A stretch of 64,000 bases of DNA from Tabrizicola sp. (GTDB lineage: Bacteria; Pseudomonadota; Alphaproteobacteria; Rhodobacterales; Rhodobacteraceae), in contig NZ_JAUXZE010000093.1 in assembly GCF_030694085.1 (NCBI RefSeq), positions 62,001-126,000 of the forward strand. The letters run 5' to 3'. Of the stretch, positions 57,308 to 64,000 are shown piece after piece; position 1 is the first letter of the stretch; every line of letters starts with the position of its first letter. The notes under the pieces were generated by a model. It made no database searches, was not told the origin of the DNA, and was given only the letters and a program-made list of their open reading frames with translations. A program made the translations under genes and the position numbers.

Positions 57308-58051
57308 ATGCGCCTTGCCATTCCCGTCCTTGCCCTGGTCCTGTCGGCCCAGACCGCGCTGGCCGATGTCACGGTCTTTGCCGCCGCCAGCCTGAAGACG
57401 GCGCTGGACCAGATCGCGCTGGACTGGACCGCTCGGACCGGCAGCAGGGTCACCCTCTCCTATGGCGGCACCCCGGCACTGGCGCGGCAGATCGCCGAGG
57501 GCGCGCCAGCCGATCTGTTCCTTTCCGCGTCGAAGGCCTGGATGGACGATCTTCAGGACAAGGCGCTGATCCGGCCCGAGACCCGCCGCGACCTTCTTGG
57601 CAACAGCCTGGTGCTGGTGGCGCATGGGCAGGCGGCTCCGGTGACCATTGACGCCAGCCTTGACCTTCCGGGCCTCCTGCAAGGCGGCAAGCTGGCGATG
57701 GCGCTGGTCGACGCGGTGCCCGCCGGGCAATACGGCAAGGAGGCGCTTGCGACACTGGGCCTTTGGGTCGCGGCCGAACCCAGCATCGTGCAGTCCGAGA
57801 ACGTCCGCGCGGCCCTGCACCTGGTTGCCCTGGGCGAGGCGCCGCTGGGCATCGTCTACGCCTCGGACGCGGTGGCAGAGCCGAGCGTGACGGTGATCGG
57901 CAGTTTCCCGGCAGAGAGCCACACCCCCATCGTCTATCCCGCCGCGTTGACCCTGGAGGCGGGACCCGATGCGATGGACTTCCTTGACCACCTCTCCGGC
58001 CCCGCTGCGCAAGCAGTGTTCCAGGCCAACGGCTTCCTGCCCTTGCAGTAA
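57308..58051 (+). CDS. modA: Molybdate-binding periplasmic protein ModA
   Basis: A 247-residue binding protein with a signal peptide (MRLAIPVLALVLSAQTALAD). The mature start VTVFAAASLKTALDQIALDW is typical of ModA, as are GTPALARQIAEGAPADLFLSAS, QAAPVTIDASL and VPAGQYGKEALATLGLW. It presents molybdate to ModB. ATG 57308 lies 8 bases after the second inverted-repeat arm. Confidence 0.93.
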   Translation: MRLAIPVLALVLSAQTALADVTVFAAASLKTALDQIALDWTARTGSRVTLSYGGTPALARQIAEGAPADLFLSASKAWMDDLQDKALIRPETRRDLLGNSLVLVAHGQAAPVTIDASLDLPGLLQGGKLAMALVDAVPAGQYGKEALATLGLWVAAEPSIVQSENVRAALHLVALGEAPLGIVYASDAVAEPSVTVIGSFPAESHTPIVYPAALTLEAGPDAMDFLDHLSGPAAQAVFQANGFLPLQ

Positions 58052-58078
58052 ACAGGACCCGCATGGCAGCGTCCGCGC

Positions 58079-58777
58079 ATGACTGACTGGCTTCCCCCCG
58101 AGGCGGCGATCGCCCTTTCACTGTCCTTGCGCGTGTCGCTGGTGGCGGTGCTGGTCAGTTTGCCGCTGGGGGTGCTGGTCGCCTATGCGCTGGCCCGCTG
58201 GCGCTTTCCGGGGCATGGCCTGCTGAACGGTCTGGTCCATCTGCCGCTGATCCTGCCTCCGGTGGTGACGGGCTACCTGCTCCTGCTGACCTTCGGGCGG
58301 CAGGGCTGGGTCGGGGCGGCCTTGTGGGACTGGTTCGGCTTTACCTTCGCCTTCCGCTGGACCGGCGCGGCACTGGCCGCCGGGGTGATGGCCTTCCCGC
58401 TCCTCGTCCGCGCGATCCGGCTGGCGATCGAGGCTGTGGACCCGAAACTGGAAGAGGCCGCCGCGACCCTTGGTGCCTCGCGGGTCGTGGTCTTTGCCAC
58501 GGTAACGCTGCCCCTGATCCTGCCCGGCGTCATCGCCGGGGCAGTTCTGGCCTTTGCCAAGGCGATGGGCGAGTTTGGCGCGACGATCACCTTTGTCGCC
58601 AACATCCCCGGCGAGACGCAGACCCTGCCGACAGCGATCTACAGCTTCCTGCAGGTGCCAGGTGGCGACGGCGCGGCCTTGCAGCTGGTCCTGATCTCGG
58701 TCGCGGTGGCGATGCTGGCACTGGCCGTGTCGGAATGGCTCTCGCGCCGGGTGGCCAGAAGGATCGCCGGGCGATGA
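58079..58777 (+). CDS. modB: Molybdate ABC transporter permease ModB
   Basis: A 232-residue permease with five to six membrane helices. The EAA loop LEEAAATLGASRVVVFATVTLPLILPGVI is intact. It starts LPPEAAIALSLSLRVSLVAVLVSLPLGVLVAYALARWRFPG. It overlaps modC by 4 bases, indicating coupled translation. Confidence 0.93.
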   Translation: MTDWLPPEAAIALSLSLRVSLVAVLVSLPLGVLVAYALARWRFPGHGLLNGLVHLPLILPPVVTGYLLLLTFGRQGWVGAALWDWFGFTFAFRWTGAALAAGVMAFPLLVRAIRLAIEAVDPKLEEAAATLGASRVVVFATVTLPLILPGVIAGAVLAFAKAMGEFGATITFVANIPGETQTLPTAIYSFLQVPGGDGAALQLVLISVAVAMLALAVSEWLSRRVARRIAGR

Positions 58778-59856
58778 CGCTGGAGATCCGCCTGGCACAT
58801 GCCTTTCCCGATTTCGGGCTGGATGTAGACCTGACCCTGCCGGGCGGGCTGACCTGCCTGTTCGGGCGGTCGGGGTCGGGCAAGACCAGCATCGTCAATG
58901 CGGTGGCGGGCCTTCTGCGGCCCGATCAGGCGCGGATCATGCTGGACGGGGCGGCGTTGCACGATCTGCCGCCGCACAAGCGCGAAGTGGGCTATGTCTT
59001 TCAGGACGCCAGACTGTTCCCGCACCTCACCGTGGCAGAAAACTTGACCTACGGCCCCCGCGTCCGGCGGCATCCGCCCGTGGGGCTGGACCGGATCATC
59101 GCGCTTCTGGACATCGGCGGCCTGCTTGATCGCCGACCCGGCACCCTTTCAGGGGGCGAACGGCAGCGCGTCGCCATCGGGCGGGCGCTCTTGTCGCGGC
59201 CACGGCTTTTGCTGATGGACGAACCGCTTGCCGCGCTGGACGAGGCGCGGAAGGCCGAGATCCTGCCCTACATCGAGGCGCTTCGCGACGAGACCGGCCT
59301 GCCGATCCTGTATGTCAGCCATTCCGTGCCCGAGGTGGCGCGGCTTGCGACCACAATCGTCCTGGTCGAGGCCGGGCGGATCGCGGCGGTCGGTCCAGCG
59401 GCCCAGATCCTGTCTGACCCTGGCACGGCCGCGCTTCTGGGGTTGCGCGATGCGGGGGCGGTCCTGACCGCACGAATTGACGCGCATGAGGCGGACGGAC
59501 TGACCCGGCTTCAGACGGCGGCGGGGCCGCTGTGGCTGCCGCATGTCGCGGGGCCGGTCGGTCGGCCGTTGCGGGTGCGGATCGCGGCGCAGGATGTGAT
59601 CCTGTCCCGGCACCGGCCCAAGGGCCTGTCGGCACTGAACATCCTTCCGGCCCGGATCGCGGCGCTGCACGAGGGGCAGGGACCGGGGGTTCTGGTGCGG
59701 CTTGACCTTGGGGGCGAGTTCCTGCTGGCGCGCGTCACGCGGCGCTCGGCTCAGATGCTGGAGTTGCAGCCAGGGCTGTCGGTCCATGCGGTGCTGAAAT
59801 CCGTCTCCGTCGCGCAGTCTGATGTGGGTGGCAGACCCGCGCCTGATTCGGCCTGA
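58774..59856 (+). CDS. modC: Molybdate ABC transporter ATPase ModC
   Basis: A 360-residue ATPase: Walker A FGRSGSGKTSIVNAVAG, Q-loop GYVFQDARLFPHLTVAENL, signature LSGGERQRVAIGRAL and Walker B RLLLMDEPLAALD. The last ~110 residues form the Mop/TOBE molybdate-binding domain (RVRIAAQDVILSRHRPKGLSALNILPARIAAL), which inhibits transport when molybdate is plentiful. Start chosen by the overlap with modB. Confidence 0.94.
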   Translation: MTLEIRLAHAFPDFGLDVDLTLPGGLTCLFGRSGSGKTSIVNAVAGLLRPDQARIMLDGAALHDLPPHKREVGYVFQDARLFPHLTVAENLTYGPRVRRHPPVGLDRIIALLDIGGLLDRRPGTLSGGERQRVAIGRALLSRPRLLLMDEPLAALDEARKAEILPYIEALRDETGLPILYVSHSVPEVARLATTIVLVEAGRIAAVGPAAQILSDPGTAALLGLRDAGAVLTARIDAHEADGLTRLQTAAGPLWLPHVAGPVGRPLRVRIAAQDVILSRHRPKGLSALNILPARIAALHEGQGPGVLVRLDLGGEFLLARVTRRSAQMLELQPGLSVHAVLKSVSVAQSDVGGRPAPDSA

Positions 59857-59944
59857 GCGCCGACCCGCGCAGTGCCGGGGCGCTGGAAAACCCGGCATGA
59901 TGCGGCTCTCTGCTCACCTTCGGTTGTATGCGCGCATTGCATCG

Positions 59945-59975
59945 TTGACAGGCCCACCGGCTGAAGGAGTAAGGT
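59945..59975 (+). promoter_or_regulatory. Candidate promoter for the potD-like operon
   Basis: A perfect TTGACA (59945-59950) is followed after 19 bases by TAAGGT (59970-59975). It stands 140 bases before the binding-protein gene; the spacing is long, so support is modest. Confidence 0.35.
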
Positions 59976-60115
59976 TTGCCCGCAGGGGGCGTTCCTTCCG
60001 GTCTGACAAGGTCCTGTTACATTCAGGCTGCACTCAGGCTGGCAGCGCGCGTCCGCAAGAACCAGAAAACTCGGGGACAGCCCGCGCCTCTGCCATCAAC
60101 TCAGGGAGACTAACC

Positions 60116-61243
60116 GTGAAACACTCCACCTCCGCCTTCAGCCGCCGCCGGTTCCTGCAAGGTTCCGCCGCGGGCGCTGGCATCCTTGCCGCACCGGCAA
60201 TCATCTCGTCCAAGGCGCTTGCCTCGTCGGGCGAAGTCAATTTCATCGGCTGGGCCGGCTATCCGGCACTGGCCGAAAAGGTGTTCCCGGCTTTCGAAGC
60301 CGCGACCGGGATCAAGGTCAACTTCAAGGAACTCCCCGACCAGGACACGATGTTTGCCGAAGGCAAGGTCGCACTGGAAGCCGGTGGCGTCGACGTTCTG
60401 GAGCCGACGATCGACCGCTGGGGCGGCTGGAACTCGAACGGCCTGCTTGGTGCCTGGGACCCGGCAAAGCTGGCAATGGACAACTACCTGCCCGGTCTGG
60501 CCGACGGCTCGGCTGGCGAGCGTTCGCGTGCCGGCGACGCGCTGATGTACGTGCCCTCGAACTGGGGCACCGAAGCACTGGTCGTGAACGAGGCGGAAGC
60601 CAAGCTGTCCTCGCCGCCGTCGCTGGGCGATCTCTTCAGCCCCGACAACTCGGTCGTGCTGCGTCCGCACTCGACCCTGGCCGCAATGGGCCGCTGGCTG
60701 GATGCGACCGGCAAGCTGCCGCGTCCGTGGATGGACGGCTACAGCGACATGGGGGCGATGGTCGAGCTGTGGGACATCGCGCTGGCCGAGGCGATCAAGG
60801 CCAAGGGCAATGTCGTGCAGTGGTGGTCGGGCGAGAACGAGGCCAACGCCGGCTTCACCGCCAACGGAGCGACCGTGGGTCTGTGCTGGGATTCGACCGG
60901 CTACAACCTGCGCAATGACGGCTACAAGTACGTGGCCCCCGCCGAAGGCGCCTTCGCCTGGCACCAGGGCTTCGTGCTGATGAAGAACGCCGCCAACGTC
61001 GACCAGGCACACGAGTTTGCCAAGTTCGTCTCGACCGCCGAAGGCTCGGCGATGTGGGCGGCGGCCTTCTCGTCGAACGCGGTCGGCAAGGGCTCGGCTG
61101 ACTTCATCGACCCGGATGTTGCGGCTTACTACGGCGGCACCTTCAACGACGAGGCGCTGGGCAAGTTGTGGTGGTGGCCGGAACAGTCGGCCGAGTTCAT
61201 CGCCAAGCGGTCGGAATACGCCGACAAGTACAAGGCGGCCTGA
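60116..61243 (+). CDS. Tat-exported polyamine-type ABC substrate-binding protein
   Basis: A 375-residue binding protein of the spermidine/putrescine type. It begins with a twin-arginine signal (FSRRRFLQGSAAGAGILAAPAIISS), so it is probably folded before export. The mature part has INFIGWAGYPAL-type start VNFIGWAGYPALAEKVFPAFEAATGIKVNF, then VALEAGGVDVLEPTIDRW and WWSGENEANAGFTANGATVGLCWDSTGYN. A GTG start (60116) is set by AGGGAGA upstream. The permeases and ATPase downstream are PotA/B/C-like. Confidence 0.9.
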   Translation: MKHSTSAFSRRRFLQGSAAGAGILAAPAIISSKALASSGEVNFIGWAGYPALAEKVFPAFEAATGIKVNFKELPDQDTMFAEGKVALEAGGVDVLEPTIDRWGGWNSNGLLGAWDPAKLAMDNYLPGLADGSAGERSRAGDALMYVPSNWGTEALVVNEAEAKLSSPPSLGDLFSPDNSVVLRPHSTLAAMGRWLDATGKLPRPWMDGYSDMGAMVELWDIALAEAIKAKGNVVQWWSGENEANAGFTANGATVGLCWDSTGYNLRNDGYKYVAPAEGAFAWHQGFVLMKNAANVDQAHEFAKFVSTAEGSAMWAAAFSSNAVGKGSADFIDPDVAAYYGGTFNDEALGKLWWWPEQSAEFIAKRSEYADKYKAA

Positions 61244-61268
61244 TCCGGGGCCTCTGACAGGCGATCCC

Positions 61269-61304
61269 CACGCCGGGTCCGAAAGGGCTCGGCGTGACTT
61301 TTTT
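61269..61304 (+). terminator. Terminator between binding protein and ATPase genes
   Basis: A 12-base-pair stem (CACGCCGGGTCC with GGGCTCGGCGTG, two G-T wobbles) closed by GAAA and followed by six Ts. Partial read-through would give excess binding protein. Confidence 0.9.
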
Positions 61305-61425
61305 GGGCAGCGCGGCGTCGGTCTGGACCGAATGTCGGGCAGAATCTGGCGATACCCATTGCGGGGGCCGGGCTGCCTGCTAGCCTGCAACGAAAATAAT
61401 GCACTTCAGGGGGACCACGCAGACC

Positions 61426-62505
61426 ATGAGCGCGGGAATTGATCTGGAAAACGTCTGCTGCGACTTCGGCACCTTCCGGGCCGTCGACAACGCCAACGTG
61501 TCGATAAAACCGGGCGAGTTCTTCTCGTTCCTTGGGCCCTCGGGCTGCGGCAAGACTACGATCCTGCGCATGGTCTCGGGCTTCATCGAGCCGACCGAGG
61601 GCGTGATCCGCATCGGGGGCGAGGATGTGCGGGGCAAGCGCCCGAACCAGCGCCCGACCGCGCTGATCTTCCAGAACCTCGCCCTCTTTCCGCTGATGCC
61701 GATCTGGGAGAACATCACATTCGGCCTGGAAGTGCGCGGCGTCGACAAGGCCACCCGCCGCAGACGTGCTGAAGAGCTGTTGCAGCTGGTCGACCTGCAC
61801 GGCGCTGCCGACAAGATGGTCAGCCAGCTTTCCGGCGGGCAGAAGCAGCGCGTCGCCATCGCCCGCGCGCTTGCGGTGGAACCGCAGGTGATGCTGCTGG
61901 ACGAACCCCTGTCGGCGCTTGACCTTAAGCTGCGCCAACATATGCGCGCCGAGCTTCGCGCCATCCAGCAGCGCACCGGGGTCACCTTCATCTACATCAC
62001 CCACGACCAGGGCGAGGCGCTGGCGATGTCGGACCGGGTGGGCGTCATGTCCCAGGGCCGCATCCAGCAGATCGCCGACCCGCGCGAGATCTACAACAAC
62101 CCCGTCAACGGATTTGTCGCCAGTTTCGTCGGCGAAAACAACATCTTCAAGGGCGAGGTTCAGCAAGTCGCCGACGGCATGGCCAGTTTCGCCACCCCGC
62201 AAGGCACGTTCCGCGCCAGGCTGGGCGACCTTGCTGGCCGCGACGGCAAGCTTTACGTCCGCCCCGAACACACATTGATCTCGGCCACGGCGGCGGCCGA
62301 GAACTCGGTCCCCGTCACGATCAGCGACATATCGTTCGAGGGCAACTTCATATCGGTCCACGCGGTCAGCGACAGCGGGGCGGTGCTTTCCGCGGAACTT
62401 CGCAACGACGGATCGGCCACGATGCCGGAAAAGGGTGCGAAAGCCTACATGTCCTTCGATCCCGCGCGGGCCGCGATCCTGCCCGACGCGAACGTGCGGA
62501 GCTGA
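61426..62505 (+). CDS. Polyamine-type ABC transporter ATPase (PotA-like)
   Basis: A 359-residue ATPase: Walker A LGPSGCGKTTILRMVSG, signature LSGGQKQRVAIARAL, Walker B VMLLDEPLSALD and H-loop YITHDQGEAL. A TOBE domain follows (VGENNIFKGEVQQV, KLYVRPEHTLI). It energises import of a polyamine or related substrate. ATG 61426 was chosen; the ATG at 61399 lacks a ribosome site, though GGGGG is 12 bases away from the chosen one. Confidence 0.9.
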   Translation: MSAGIDLENVCCDFGTFRAVDNANVSIKPGEFFSFLGPSGCGKTTILRMVSGFIEPTEGVIRIGGEDVRGKRPNQRPTALIFQNLALFPLMPIWENITFGLEVRGVDKATRRRRAEELLQLVDLHGAADKMVSQLSGGQKQRVAIARALAVEPQVMLLDEPLSALDLKLRQHMRAELRAIQQRTGVTFIYITHDQGEALAMSDRVGVMSQGRIQQIADPREIYNNPVNGFVASFVGENNIFKGEVQQVADGMASFATPQGTFRARLGDLAGRDGKLYVRPEHTLISATAAAENSVPVTISDISFEGNFISVHAVSDSGAVLSAELRNDGSATMPEKGAKAYMSFDPARAAILPDANVRS

Positions 62506-62507
62506 CG

Positions 62508-63434
62508 ATGCAGGACCTCCTCCGCCGCTACGGCCCCGGCCTTACCCTGATCATGGCGCTGATGGTCGCCTTCTGGCTCTTGATGCTGGTCATCATCCCG
62601 AACATGACGCTGTTCGAGCAAAGCTTCCGACCCTACCTGCCGGTGACCGAGGTCGGCGGCCCGAGGGACACCTACAGCTTCAACAACTATCTCAAGGTCT
62701 TCGATGGCAGCATCGAACGCAGCTTCCTTGGCTTCACCTTCACGATCCCGGTGCATGTGCTGACCTTCTGGCTGACGATCTGGTATTCGATGGTCGTGAC
62801 GGTCATGTGCTTCCTTCTGGCCTATCCGCTGGCCTATTACATGGCCAAGATCGTCAATCCCCGGTCGCTGCCGACGCTGATCCTGCTCTTGTTCATCCCG
62901 CTCTGGGTGTCCGAGGTGCTGCGCGCCTTCGCCTGGTGGATCATCCTTGCGTTCCGCGGTCCGCTGAACTGGCTTTTGCTGAACCTGGGTTTGATCGAGG
63001 ACCCGATCCGCTGGACCAACATGGGCTACACCGGCGTCGTGATCGGGCTGGTCTACACCTATGTCCTTTTCATGCTTTTCCCGATCTACAACGCGATCCA
63101 GTCGCTGGACACCAACCAGATCGAGGCGGCCGAGGACCTGGGTGCGCCCTGGTGGAAGATCCACTGGCGCATCGTGCTGCCCCATTCGAAGCCCGGCATC
63201 GCTTCGGGGTCGGTGATGGTCTTCATGCTTTCCGCCGGCTCGCTTCTGGTGCCGTCGATCCTGGGGTCCACCACCTCGCAATGGTTCACCCAGACGATCA
63301 ACCAGTGGTTCAACGACGCGCTCGACTGGAACACGGCCTCGGCCTATGCCTTCCTGCTGCTTCTCCTCTGCACCCTTTTCGTCAGCCTGGCGATGTGGGT
63401 CTTCCGGGTGAAGCTGTCCGACATCGCGAAGTAG
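62508..63434 (+). CDS. Polyamine-type ABC transporter permease (PotB-like)
   Basis: A 308-residue permease with six membrane helices, beginning RRYGPGLTLIMALMVAFWLLMLVIIPNMTLFEQSF. The coupling loop is IEAAEDLGAPWWKIHWRIVLPHSKPGI. The PotB-like start and IPLWVSEVLRAFAWW segment match. It follows the ATPase by two bases. Confidence 0.9.
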   Translation: MQDLLRRYGPGLTLIMALMVAFWLLMLVIIPNMTLFEQSFRPYLPVTEVGGPRDTYSFNNYLKVFDGSIERSFLGFTFTIPVHVLTFWLTIWYSMVVTVMCFLLAYPLAYYMAKIVNPRSLPTLILLLFIPLWVSEVLRAFAWWIILAFRGPLNWLLLNLGLIEDPIRWTNMGYTGVVIGLVYTYVLFMLFPIYNAIQSLDTNQIEAAEDLGAPWWKIHWRIVLPHSKPGIASGSVMVFMLSAGSLLVPSILGSTTSQWFTQTINQWFNDALDWNTASAYAFLLLLLCTLFVSLAMWVFRVKLSDIAK

Positions 63435-63446
63435 GGGAGGCCGACC

Positions 63447-64000
63447 ATGCATCGTTTCCGTCAGAACCTTGCCCATCTCTACATGGTGCTGTTCCTGGTA
63501 TTCCTTTTGGCGCCGCTGGTGGTGATGTCCGGCGCGGCCTTCAACGATTCGAAGCTGCCGTCGATCGTGCCCTGGCGCGGGTTCACGACGATGTGGTTTT
63601 CCGCGATGGTGCAGGACCAGCGCATGATGCTGGCCTTCGTGAACACGCTTTGGGTTGCGGTCGCGGTGGCGATCCTGGCGGTGATCGTGGGCACGGCCTC
63701 GGCGATCCTGATCAACTCGGTCTCGGGCAAGGTGCGGACCGTGCTTTACGGGCTGATGATCTCGACCATCCTGATCCCCGGCGTGGTGATCGGCATTTCG
63801 ACGATGATCCTCTGGACCAAGATGGGCAATGCGCTGGATACCGAGTTCTTCCTGTTCAACCCGGGGCTGCATCTGTCCGTCCTGGGCCAGGTTAGCTATA
63901 TTGCGGCGATGGTGATGCTTCTGGTTCTGGCGCGGTTGCAAAGCTTTGATGCCGGTCTGGAAGAAGCGGCGCTGGATCTTGGGGCGTCACATACCCAGGT
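63447..64000 (+). CDS. Polyamine-type ABC transporter permease (PotC-like), 3' end outside window
   Basis: The frame from ATG 63447 is open to the window end (184 codons). It reads MHRFRQNLAHLYMVLFLVFL and then APLVVMSGAAFNDSKLPSIV, with repeated hydrophobic helices (LAFVNTLWVAVAVAILAVIV and VLYGLMISTILIPGVVIGIS). The coupling loop starts at the edge (EEAALDLGAS). AGGGGAGG precedes the ATG. It is the second permease of the transporter; its C-terminus lies beyond the window. Confidence 0.88.
   Translation, partial: MHRFRQNLAHLYMVLFLVFLLAPLVVMSGAAFNDSKLPSIVPWRGFTTMWFSAMVQDQRMMLAFVNTLWVAVAVAILAVIVGTASAILINSVSGKVRTVLYGLMISTILIPGVVIGISTMILWTKMGNALDTEFFLFNPGLHLSVLGQVSYIAAMVMLLVLARLQSFDAGLEEAALDLGASHTQ

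Overview
The window is GC-rich (roughly two thirds G+C), densely coded DNA from an alphaproteobacterium, most likely order Rhodobacterales (Rhodobacter/Paracoccus relatives). The reasons are gene order (coxB-cyoE-orf-ctaG-coxC-SURF1-thrC-M16 peptidase), a tRNA-His that lacks G-1 and carries A73, and two small-RNA loci known from Rhodobacter sphaeroides: a DUF1127 gene followed by CCUCCUCCC-loop RNAs (CcsR/cuckoo type) and an UpsM-like RNA ahead of mraZ. No species can be named from the sequence alone. No insertion sequence, prophage or CRISPR array was seen.

Layout. 1-7147: propionyl-CoA to succinyl-CoA module (3' end of pccB, small lipoproteins, pccA, a DUF4174 protein, methylmalonyl-CoA mutase). 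7263-13640, minus strand: methyltransferase, periplasmic protein, EEP nuclease-like protein, TerB/DnaJ protein, GNAT, VOC protein, Ppx/GppA phosphatase, small acidic protein. 13768-17717: tRNA-His, GlxA-type AraC regulator, tex. 17786-20087, minus: tldD and a membrane-anchored alpha/beta hydrolase. 20235-27754: aa3 cytochrome oxidase subunits II and III with assembly factors, then thrC, an M16 peptidase and a GNAT. 27890-30735: DUF1697 protein, MBL-fold protein, FAD-linked 2-hydroxyacid oxidase. 31066-33821, minus: apt and mtnP (adenine salvage), then benE.

33890-34649, minus strand, is the most unusual part. A DUF1127 gene is followed by twelve hairpins, each showing CCUCCUCCC in its loop. 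They form six pairs inside three ~182-bp higher-order repeats and run up to benE with no clear terminator. 34899-38762: mrp, then a VOC/SnoaL/RibD-C/VOC/TetR operon whose palindromic operator exactly fills the -35/-10 spacer. 39105-49469: the dcw cluster (mraZ, rsmH, ftsL, ftsI, murE, murF, mraY, murD). It is led by five 10-bp-phased MraZ-type repeats and an UpsM-like terminated leader, and interrupted by an opposite-strand FkbM methyltransferase. The usual ftsW/murG continuation is absent after murD.

49560-56787, minus: a complete thuR-EFGKAB-type disaccharide uptake and oxidation operon with LacI-type palindromes. 56893-59856: modE-modABC molybdate uptake. 60116-64000: a PotD/A/B/C-type polyamine ABC operon, cut by the window end inside the second permease. 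Both binding-protein genes are followed by an intrinsic terminator before the remaining transporter genes, which fits a higher yield of the binding protein.
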